DNA of 26,557 bases from Bacteroidota bacterium (GTDB taxonomy: Bacteria > Bacteroidota > Bacteroidia > Flavobacteriales > Flavobacteriaceae), in assembly GCA_023446155.1 (NCBI GenBank), contig JAEXIT010000007.1:1-26557 (forward strand). Direction: 5' to 3'. The stretch's first letter is position 1, and every line of letters begins with the position of its first letter. Shown here in pieces: positions 1-7,201 of this stretch. The notes under the pieces are model-generated. The model searched no databases. It saw only the letters and a program-made list of their open reading frames with translations, and was not told the DNA's origin. Both the position numbers and the translations under genes were made by a program.

Positions 1-2705
1 TCGCCACCACATGAAAGTGTGATATCCGCCGGAGCGGTTGGTGCAACCGGAGCCACGGTATCATTTACGTTGATGTTTTGTGACACGCTAGATGTGTTAC
101 CACAAGCGTCGGTAAAGGTCCAGGTTCTCACGATGGAATACGAATTCGGACAGTTACCTTGAGTCGTTACATCCACACCTTGTACGGTTATTTCCCCGGA
201 ACAATTATCATTGGCTGTTAAGCTGATCATTGCCGGTACGTCGCCACCACAAGAAAGTGTTACATCTGCCGGAGCAGTCGGTGCAACCGGAGCCACGGTA
301 TCATTCACGTTGATGTTTTGTGATACGCTAGATATGTTGCCACAAGCATCTGTAAAGGTCCAGGTTCTTACAATCGAATAGGAATTCGGACAATTACCCG
401 GAGTGGTTACATCCACACCTTGAACGGTAATTTCTCCCGAACAGTTGTCATTGGCTGTTAAGCTGATCATCGCTGGAACATCACTGCTACACGCTACGGT
501 TATCGCAGCCGGAGCGGTTGGTGCAACCGGAGCCACGGTATCATTCACGTTGATGTTTTGTGACACGCTAGATGTGTTTCCGCAAGCATCTGTAAAGGTC
601 CAGGTTCTCACAATCGAATAGGAATTCGGACAGTTACCCGGAGTGGTCACATCCACACCTTGAACGGTAATAGCACCGGAACAGTTGTCATTGGCTGTTA
701 AGCTGATCATCGCTGGAACATCACTGCTACACGCTACGGTTATCGCAGCCGGAGCGGTTGGTGCTACCGGTGCCACGGTATCATTTACGTTGATGTTTTG
801 TGACACGCTAGATGTATTGCCACAGGCATCTGTAAACGTCCAGGTTCTTACGATAGAATAGGAATTCGGACAGTTACCTTGGGTAGTCACATCCACACCT
901 TGAACGGTGATTTCCCCAGAACAGTTGTCATTTGCTGTTAAGCTGATCATCGCTGGAACATCACTGCTACACGCTACGGTTATCGCAGCCGGAGCAGTCG
1001 GTGCTACCGGTGCCACGGTATCGTTTACGTTGATGTTTTGCGACACACTAGATGTATTGCCACAAGCATCGGTAAACGTCCAGGTTCTTACGATAGAATA
1101 GGAATTCGGACAATTACCCGGAGTGGTTACATCTACACCTTGAACGGTAATTTCACCGGAACAATTATCATTGGCTGTTAAGCTGATCATCGCTGGAACG
1201 TCGCCACCACATGAAAGTGTGATATCTGCCGGAGCAGTTGGTGCAACCGGAGCCACGGTATCATTCACATTGATGTTTTGCGACACACTAGATGTATTGC
1301 CACAAGCGTCGGTAAAGGTCCAGGTTCTGACAATCGAATAAGAATTCGGACAATTACCTTGAGTGGTTACATCTACACCTTGAACGGTGATTTCACCGGA
1401 ACAGTTATCGTTTGCTGTTAAGCTGATCATTGCCGGTACGTCGCCACCACATGAAAGTGTGATATCTGCCGGAGCGTTAGGCGCCACCGGAGCCACGGTA
1501 TCATTTACGTTGATGTTTTGCGACACACTAGATGTATTGCCACAAGCATCGGTAAACGTCCATGTTCTTACGATAGAATACGAATTCGGACAATTACCCG
1601 GAGTGGTTGTATCCACACCTTGGACGGTAATCGAACCGGAACAACTATCGGTTGCTGTTAAGCTGATCATCGCTGGAACATCGCCACCACATGAAAGTGT
1701 GATATCCGCCGGAGCAGTCGGTGCAACCGGAGCCACGGTATCATTTACGTTGATGTTTTGCGACACACTAGATGTATTGCCACAAGCATCGGTAAACGTC
1801 CATGTTCTTACGATAGAATACGAATTCGGACAATTACCCGGAGTGGTTACATCCACACCTTGAACGGTGATTTCACCGGAACAATTATCATTGGCCGTTA
1901 AGCTGATCATCGTTGGAACAGCGCTACCACAAGTTACGGTTATAGCCGCCGGAGGTGTTGGAGTTACAGGAGGAACGTTATCGTTTACAGTAATGTTTTG
2001 TGTTACACTAGATGAATTACCACAAGCATCAGTAAAGGTCCATTTTCTAACGATAGTATAAGAATTCGGACAATTACCCGGAGTGGTTGTATCCACACCT
2101 TGAACGGTAATCGAACCGGAACAACTATCGGTTGCTGTTAAGCTGATCATCGCTGGAACGTCGCCACCACAAGAAAGTGTGATATCGGCCGGAGCAGTTG
2201 GTGCTACCGGTGCCACGGTATCATTTACGTTGATGTTTTGTGATACACTAGATGTGTTTCCGCAAGCATCTGTAAAGGTCCAGGTTCTCACAATCGAATA
2301 GGAATTCGGACAATTACCCGGAGTGGTTGTATCCACACCTTGAACGGTAATCGAACCGGAACAGTTGTCATTTGCTGTTAAGCTGATCATCGCTGGAACT
2401 GCGCTTCCGCAAGCTACGGTTATATCTGCCGGAGGTGTTGGAGGAACTGGTGCTACATTATCGTTGACAGTAATGTTTTGTGATACGCTAGATGTATTAC
2501 CACAAGCATCTGTAAACGTCCAGGTTCTTACGATAGAATACGAATTCGGACAGTTACCTTGAGTGGTTGTATCCACACCTTGAACGGTAATAGCACCGGA
2601 ACAGTTGTCATTGGCTGTTAAGCTGATCATCGCCGGAACCGCGCTACCGCAAGCTACAGTTATAGCCGCCGGAGGTGTTGGAGTTACCGGTGGAGTGGTG
2701 TCTTT
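1..2705 (-). repeat. Tandem 240-bp coding repeat array (about 11.3 copies)
   Basis: The DNA repeats with an exact 240-bp period from about 2705 to the left edge, and 240 bp is 80 codons, so frame is preserved. Each unit encodes one HYR-like Ig domain. Three subtypes can be told apart at the start of each unit as written on the plus strand: a tcgccaccac type (units at 1, 241, 1201, 1441, 1681, 2161), a tcactgctac type (481, 721, 961) and a gcgct type (1921, 2401, 2641). Neighbouring units such as 1441 and 1681 are nearly identical, while variants also recur far apart. The array continues beyond the left edge. Confidence 0.95.
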
Positions 2706-5345
2706 TATAGTGATTTGCTGCGTAAAATGCTGATTCGCCGCACAAGGTGTACTAATCGTAAAAGTTCGGGTCACAACCAACGGACAGGTACCGGATTGGG
2801 TATCGGCGTAGGTAATGGTATAGTTTAACGATTGGTTGGTTGTGGTTCCACCGGCGGCTAAAAACTGAGCAAGAGTAATGCTAACCGGTGTGGCGCTATA
2901 AACCAAACCTGTTATCGAACCGGTATTACAGCCTTCGAGCGTATAGTTAGCCGGAGCTGTGATAACAGGGCTTGTAGCAATGCTAATTTTAAAGGTGTAA
3001 TAGCAATCGGTACTTCCCGGAGGAATGCCATAATAGGTTTGTGTTCCTACAGTCGCCGGAAACGGATTCGTGGCGGTATATTCAACCGTGTTGGAACCAA
3101 CCGGATAGCTGTTGTAAAAACGGGTTCCCGGAGGAAACGCGCCACTCACTTGGGATACCGCAATACTGCCGGATGCATTACAAAAATTAAATACAATCTC
3201 GTCCGGTGTATTCTGACAATGACTGTTTACATAATCCTGTGAGTTGATACTTATTGTCAGCGGGTCTTTTATTGGTTCGCCCTGACATATTCCGGAAGCG
3301 GTATATCCTTGAATAAACGGTTTGGTGCTAACGGTCACGCCGGAAATAGCACCGACTCCGTTGATGTAACCATATATCGTTATTGCCGGACTACAGTGCG
3401 TATTTTTGAGGATACTACAATCTTCGGTTGCTTTTAATTTAAACGTAAGTTCACCCAAAACATCCGATGGATTTGCCGGTAATGGAAGTGTTCCAATATT
3501 CCAGATCACTGAACCATTGGCGCCTTGTGACGGATTAAACGATACCGCATTTGGTGTCGGAGCAGGACTAAAAAGGATATTGCCCGAAGCACTACCATTT
3601 ACATAAGTTGCGGTAAAAGGTACCGGAATTTCTACCGTTGCATTGTTGATGGCTTCGGAGCCTTCGTTTAAAACTTTGATTTTAAACTCGATTTCCTGAC
3701 CAGGTAAAACGGTTAACGGACCGCTTACCGGATTACCATTGATCGTGGTAACAGACGAAATTCCCTGAGGTTGCGGAACATAGGCATCGACCGACATGGC
3801 TATCGTAAAAATAGAATAGGTATCCTGCGTCGTTCCGTACCGGAATTTGGTTGCCGTCTGATTATTGGTGATCACACTATTTCCAGAATTCGGAATGTTA
3901 AACATACTGATATCCAGTCCGGTATTATTCAGAAGGTTGGGATTTCGGGTATTGCCGCCGGTGAGTATCGAGGAATTAAAAAAGTTAGTGGTTGTATTTC
4001 CGGAATGATTCAGATCCAACCAGCTGTTATCGCTTTGTTTTTGGATGCTGAAATAATCGCCGCTAATACCACGGTCACCTTCACCGGCCATTAATCCGAG
4101 TTTTAGATTCACCGGACCGGTCTGAACGGTGTTAAATCCGGATACGGGTAATTCGAAACTGGTGGTGTTACTTCCGCTCACATAAGCATGTCCGTCGAAA
4201 ACGGTTACATCACGCCATTTCATTTTGGAGTTCTCATAAACCACAATAAGTCCCCAGCCACCATAATAGCCTACAGATCCACCGTTTCCTTCGATCATCG
4301 CAACATCGGCAACGGTATAATCACCCAAACCGTATTGTTTTACGTAATCGGTTACTTCCGCGTAGGCGGAATAGATAAAATCATCGGTGGAATTAGGATA
4401 GTAAATATCGTTGGTATTGGCCGTAACCGGTGTATAACCCGAAGCGCCAGGACCTTTTAATAAAACTTCTCTTTTATTGAAGTTTTTGGTCACGGCTACT
4501 GTGGTCGGAATGCTTCCGCTAACGTTGGTATAGGCGAAAGCAGTCGACTGGTATTGGGATGCCGATTGGTTTTGTCGGGAGTCGCGTTCCAAACCGTTTA
4601 CGGTGAGCGTGATTCCGCCGGATTCGGTATATACGGTAACGGGATCAAAAGTAACCACCCGGGTGTTTCCGTTATTGGTCACCACCTGATTAGTCGGATT
4701 GATCCAACTTCCGCTGTTAACGCGATAGCGAATATACGGTGAGGCATTCTGAAATTCGAATTGGACCGTATTTCCATTGCCACTAAAATCATAGCGTACA
4801 TAATAGCTGTTGTTATTTCCTTGACGCGAAACACTCATCGTATATTGTGAGTTCGTAATCGCACCATTGTGGCCAACAGTCTGGTTGCTATTTACAGTTT
4901 GTGGTGCGCCCGGAAAATTTTTAGTCACCGAAAAAGTATCGGGACTGGAACTACCATTAGTAGCTCTAGCCGACCAATATAATCCGGCATAAATAATTTT
5001 GGAACAATTGGGAATCGCTCCGTTTTCTGAAGAAAAGTTCAGTGTTGCGGAGGATGAGTTCAATGTATTAGGATCACTGTCTACATCTACATATTGCATA
5101 TCGTTGTTACTGTTGTTCGTGTTGTCCCCATAATTTACCAATGTCAGGTTGGTGTTCCCGATCATGGTAAAATCGCCCTGAATGTTGTATATCTTTTTGG
5201 TTGGTGAATACTGGGAGGTACGTTGGGTAAACGGAACCCGAACTTGCGAAAACACACCAATGGCCATAAACATCAAAAGAGATGTCAGTAGAAACTTGGT
5301 GGATGTCGCCGATATGATACTACTTAATTGGGTAAAGTTTCTCAT
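1..5345 (-). CDS. Giant secreted HYR-like repeat adhesin (partial, C-terminus beyond left edge)
   Basis: This frame stays open from an ATG at 5345 to the left edge, giving at least 1781 residues. Residues 1-34 form a signal peptide (MRNFTQLSS..., hydrophobic core FLLTSLLMFMAIGVFSQ). Residues about 35-520 are Asn/Ser/Thr-rich beta-type sequence with a GLYWSA motif seen in large Bacteroidetes surface proteins. Residues about 524-660 resemble a DUF11-type Ig fold (LPGQEIEFKIKVLNEGSEAI). From about residue 880 the protein is an array of 80-residue HYR-like units, each with four Cys: CGGD, CSSD or CGSA; NDNCSG; GNCPN; DACGN. Many such proteins end in a T9SS sorting domain (CHU_C or Por type), which cannot be seen here. 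The gene lies 23 bp downstream of a small secreted protein gene on the same strand, so the two are probably cotranscribed. A role in surface adhesion or gliding is inferred from family resemblance only. Confidence 0.85.
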   Translation of the reverse strand, partial: MRNFTQLSSIISATSTKFLLTSLLMFMAIGVFSQVRVPFTQRTSQYSPTKKIYNIQGDFTMIGNTNLTLVNYGDNTNNSNNDMQYVDVDSDPNTLNSSSATLNFSSENGAIPNCSKIIYAGLYWSARATNGSSSPDTFSVTKNFPGAPQTVNSNQTVGHNGAITNSQYTMSVSRQGNNNSYYVRYDFSGNGNTVQFEFQNASPYIRYRVNSGSWINPTNQVVTNNGNTRVVTFDPVTVYTESGGITLTVNGLERDSRQNQSASQYQSTAFAYTNVSGSIPTTVAVTKNFNKREVLLKGPGASGYTPVTANTNDIYYPNSTDDFIYSAYAEVTDYVKQYGLGDYTVADVAMIEGNGGSVGYYGGWGLIVVYENSKMKWRDVTVFDGHAYVSGSNTTSFELPVSGFNTVQTGPVNLKLGLMAGEGDRGISGDYFSIQKQSDNSWLDLNHSGNTTTNFFNSSILTGGNTRNPNLLNNTGLDISMFNIPNSGNSVITNNQTATKFRYGTTQDTYSIFTIAMSVDAYVPQPQGISSVTTINGNPVSGPLTVLPGQEIEFKIKVLNEGSEAINNATVEIPVPFTATYVNGSASGNILFSPAPTPNAVSFNPSQGANGSVIWNIGTLPLPANPSDVLGELTFKLKATEDCSILKNTHCSPAITIYGYINGVGAISGVTVSTKPFIQGYTASGICQGEPIKDPLTISINSQDYVNSHCQNTPDEIVFNFCNASGSIAVSQVSGAFPPGTRFYNSYPVGSNTVEYTATNPFPATVGTQTYYGIPPGSTDCYYTFKISIATSPVITAPANYTLEGCNTGSITGLVYSATPVSITLAQFLAAGGTTTNQSLNYTITYADTQSGTCPLVVTRTFTISTPCAANQHFTQQITIKDTTPPVTPTPPAAITVACGSAVPAMISLTANDNCSGAITVQGVDTTTQGNCPNSYSIVRTWTFTDACGNTSSVSQNITVNDNVAPVPPTPPADITVACGSAVPAMISLTANDNCSGSITVQGVDTTTPGNCPNSYSIVRTWTFTDACGNTSSVSQNINVNDTVAPVAPTAPADITLSCGGDVPAMISLTATDSCSGSITVQGVDTTTPGNCPNSYTIVRKWTFTDACGNSSSVTQNITVNDNVPPVTPTPPAAITVTCGSAVPTMISLTANDNCSGEITVQGVDVTTPGNCPNSYSIVRTWTFTDACGNTSSVSQNINVNDTVAPVAPTAPADITLSCGGDVPAMISLTATDSCSGSITVQGVDTTTPGNCPNSYSIVRTWTFTDACGNTSSVSQNINVNDTVAPVAPNAPADITLSCGGDVPAMISLTANDNCSGEITVQGVDVTTQGNCPNSYSIVRTWTFTDACGNTSSVSQNINVNDTVAPVAPTAPADITLSCGGDVPAMISLTANDNCSGEITVQGVDVTTPGNCPNSYSIVRTWTFTDACGNTSSVSQNINVNDTVAPVAPTAPAAITVACSSDVPAMISLTANDNCSGEITVQGVDVTTQGNCPNSYSIVRTWTFTDACGNTSSVSQNINVNDTVAPVAPTAPAAITVACSSDVPAMISLTANDNCSGAITVQGVDVTTPGNCPNSYSIVRTWTFTDACGNTSSVSQNINVNDTVAPVAPTAPAAITVACSSDVPAMISLTANDNCSGEITVQGVDVTTPGNCPNSYSIVRTWTFTDACGNISSVSQNINVNDTVAPVAPTAPADVTLSCGGDVPAMISLTANDNCSGEITVQGVDVTTQGNCPNSYSIVRTWTFTDACGNTSSVSQNINVNDTVAPVAPTAPADITLSCGG

Positions 5346-5368
5346 AATCTGATGACTTTTAATAAAAC

Positions 5369-5860
5369 TTAACTGGGTATAGATATCGAGTATATGATTA
5401 AATAATCATGGCGATTATTTAGAAACAGGCCTTTGATATAATCCGGATTGCACTTAAAATCACAGATCACATAGATATACTTCAGATTCTTGAATTTTTC
5501 AAGTGCTGTCGTATCAATTCTTGCTGCATCATTGGCACTGAGCTTAAGCGTAAGCATTTCCAATGACCCGGTATTATCCATCGCCAGCAATTGCCTGAAT
5601 GAAGCTGCATCAACTTCGGCATAATACATATAACCCTGCGTTAGGTTTTTCTCTTTACCATTAAGGATGTAAAGTTTTGGGTGCAATTCTTTTAATAATG
5701 ATTTTACATGATCAAAATCAAAAGCGGAACCATCTTTTTTACTTTCATATCCATTGTTTGTCATTAAATCCTGGTAGGATATAAAAGTTTGTGAATGTAC
5801 CATTTCTGCCAGGAGGAATAGCAGAAACAGTACCGCTGCTTTTTGTTTTAAAGCGTTCAT
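5369..5860 (-). CDS. Small secreted protein of unknown function
   Basis: This is a 163-residue protein starting at the ATG at 5860. A longer reading would begin at a TTG at 5866, which I consider less likely. The N-terminus MNALKQKAAVLFLLFLLAEMVHSQ is a clear signal peptide with a probable cleavage after HSQ, leaving about 140 mature residues. I do not recognise a family. The C-terminal half has alternating hydrophobic strands (LEMLTLKLS, LKYIYVICDF, YLIIYSISI) spaced a little like leucine-rich repeats, but they are too few to call. The stop codon lies 23 bp upstream of the giant adhesin start on the same strand, so the two form a likely transcription unit and this protein may be exported with the adhesin. 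No partner motif supports a more specific role. Confidence 0.75.
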   Translation of the reverse strand: MNALKQKAAVLFLLFLLAEMVHSQTFISYQDLMTNNGYESKKDGSAFDFDHVKSLLKELHPKLYILNGKEKNLTQGYMYYAEVDAASFRQLLAMDNTGSLEMLTLKLSANDAARIDTTALEKFKNLKYIYVICDFKCNPDYIKGLFLNNRHDYLIIYSISIPS

Positions 5861-5966
5861 AATCAATATATTTAATTAAGTTAGTTTCAAAACGAAAGGC
5901 ATAAGGAATCCCCGGGCGATAAAACAATAGCGTTCTAACACCTATAGAAATACGATATGCAAAGTC

Positions 5967-6143
5967 ATGGAACAAATCATCTGGATAACAGACAAAAAGT
6001 GTGGTGACTCAATTAAAGTAGGTTACGATGCTTTTGAAAATACGAAGCGGTATTGCGATACGATTAGTGGCGTCGCAATAGTCACACGGATTTTATGCGG
6101 AACATTGTTCGTTATTTTAAGTGGTAGTGTGGTATTTACTTAA
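5967..6143 (+). CDS. Possible 58-residue small protein
   Basis: The ATG at 5967 opens a 58-codon frame starting MEQIIWITDKKCGDS and ending TLFVILSGSVVFT before a TAA. The second half (from GVAIVTRILCGTLFVIL) is hydrophobic enough for one membrane segment. It lies divergently from the small secreted protein gene, 106 bp away. No ribosome site or family is recognisable, and part of the frame (6071-6096) resembles a stretch upstream of the helicase gene, so this could be chance coding inside a non-coding element. Confidence 0.25.
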   Translation: MEQIIWITDKKCGDSIKVGYDAFENTKRYCDTISGVAIVTRILCGTLFVILSGSVVFT

Positions 6144-6409
6144 AATAAAAACAGTGCCTTACCGTGTTTCTAGTGATACTAAATTATTCAAATAAAATGG
6201 GCACACCTTGTTTCCGTAAGGTTTTTCGATAAAAAGGCTTTTTTTATCCGTGAATTAACATTTATTTTAAACTTCTTTTGTTATAATTCTCTTTTTTTTA
6301 TAAAAATATGATTGAGGTAAGTGTCATGTCGGATTGAATCCATAAGGACTTTAGAACTGATTTTTAGGACAATTTCTTCGTGTAATACAATGTCAGGGTA
6401 AGAATAAAG

Positions 6410-6417
6410 TAGATTTG
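6410..6417 (+). promoter_or_regulatory. Possible -7 element (TAGATTTG)
   Basis: TAGATTTG fits the Bacteroidetes -7 consensus TAnnTTTG. No convincing TTTG or TTG was found at the expected -33 position. If it is active, transcription would begin near 6424 and run into the terminator at 6483-6520. Confidence 0.3.
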
Positions 6418-6423
6418 TAGCTG

Positions 6424-6520
6424 TATTACTTTATTCTATAAAAGAATGAACCACTAAATATCCAAATCCAAATACCCAAAACACAAAAGCATCCTTAATT
6501 TACAAGGATACTTTTGTTAT
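6424..6520 (+). ncRNA. Candidate small RNA of about 95 nt
   Basis: A -7-like element (6410-6417) is followed about 66 bp later by a strong Rho-independent terminator, and the interval has no open frame beyond a three-codon ATG. The A/C-rich body (about 6451-6482) would be single-stranded, as in many trans-acting sRNAs. It could instead be a leader remnant or simply the terminator of a vanished gene. Confidence 0.25.
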
Positions 6521-6521
6521 T
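6483..6521 (+). terminator. Strong hairpin terminator in the spacer
   Basis: ACAAAAG-C-ATCCTT (6483-6496) pairs with AAGGAT-A-CTTTTGT (6504-6517) around a 7-nt loop, with a single C/A mismatch, followed by TATTTT. The symmetric A and T flanks could let it work in both directions. Confidence 0.7.
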
Positions 6522-6712
6522 TTAAAGACACTGTTCTTTTATAATGCATTAGAATAGGACTAAGTTATTGAAATGCAATAGGATTAGCATAAAGAAATCG
6601 TATTTTGAATAAAACAAGGTATTTTGTCTTCGGAATTAACATTTTTTTGATAGTTACAGACTGGTATTTTTCTTTTTTTTTGTCGTACTTTATAGAATAA
6701 ATCTTTTTCATT

Positions 6713-7201
6713 ATGAAAAATTTAATCCTAATACGTCACGCTAAATCGAGTTGGGAAACCCCAAGTAAAGATATTGACAGACCTATTTCTAAAAGAGGTA
6801 TTCACGATGCCAATATCATCTGTAGTCAGCTAAATGGTTTTTTACCTAAAACTTTTTTGGTTTGGAGTAGTCCTGCAAAACGGGCCAGAGAAACAGCCAT
6901 GATATTTTCACAAAATCTGTCGATCCCGTATGAGAGTGTTATTATAAACGAAGACTTATATACTTTTGACAGTAAAAATCTGGAAGTCGCTATTAAGAAA
7001 TGTGAAAACAGGTTCGATAGCCTAATTCTTTTTGGCCATAACGAGGCTATCACAGATTTTGTTAATAAATTTGGTGACCTTTATATTGATAATGTGCCTA
7101 CCGCCGGTTTTGTTTCGATAAGCTTCGAACAAGAGGACTGGAACGCGATCCATAAAGGAAAAACAATAAAAACCTTATTTCCAAGGCAATTAAAAGTATG
7201 A
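6713..7201 (+). CDS. SixA-like histidine phosphatase
   Basis: This 162-residue protein has the RHG/RHA-type phosphatase signature at its start (LILIRHAKSSW), with His9 as the expected phospho-acceptor. It also has SSPAKRARETA, which supplies a phosphate-binding Arg, and LFGHNEAI, which supplies the second active-site His. Length and layout match SixA, the short histidine-phosphatase branch that in E. coli removes phosphate from phosphohistidine proteins. The stop overlaps the ppk start by 4 bp (ATGA at 7198-7201), so translation is coupled and the enzyme belongs to the polyphosphate operon. Whether its substrate is phosphohistidine on PPK1 or something unrelated is not shown by the sequence. 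Confidence 0.85.
   Translation: MKNLILIRHAKSSWETPSKDIDRPISKRGIHDANIICSQLNGFLPKTFLVWSSPAKRARETAMIFSQNLSIPYESVIINEDLYTFDSKNLEVAIKKCENRFDSLILFGHNEAITDFVNKFGDLYIDNVPTAGFVSISFEQEDWNAIHKGKTIKTLFPRQLKV

Larger units (their letters stand above)
6144..6712. other. Long A/T-rich spacer before the polyphosphate operon
   Basis: This 570-bp stretch has no convincing gene. Visible structure includes a CCTTAC/GTAAGG pairing (6157-6162 with 6216-6221) followed by T-rich DNA, and a GATAAAAA/TTTTTATC hairpin near 6228-6248. A candidate sRNA unit lies at 6410-6520. Two similar tracts, each an AATTAACATTT sequence followed by T runs, occur at about 6253-6300 and 6633-6682. The second probably includes the promoter of the downstream operon, but no clean -33/-7 pair stands out. 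Confidence 0.5.

Noticed and set aside
907..2562. Plus-strand open frames of 64-158 codons across the repeat array
   Set aside because: They are antisense shadows: a repeat period of 240 bp (80 codons) keeps any open frame open in every unit. The minus-strand frame is continuous, has a signal peptide and matches HYR-like domains.
1..2705. Repeat array considered as CRISPR or as a non-coding satellite
   Set aside because: The units are 240 bp with no spacers and encode a continuous protein with four conserved Cys per unit.
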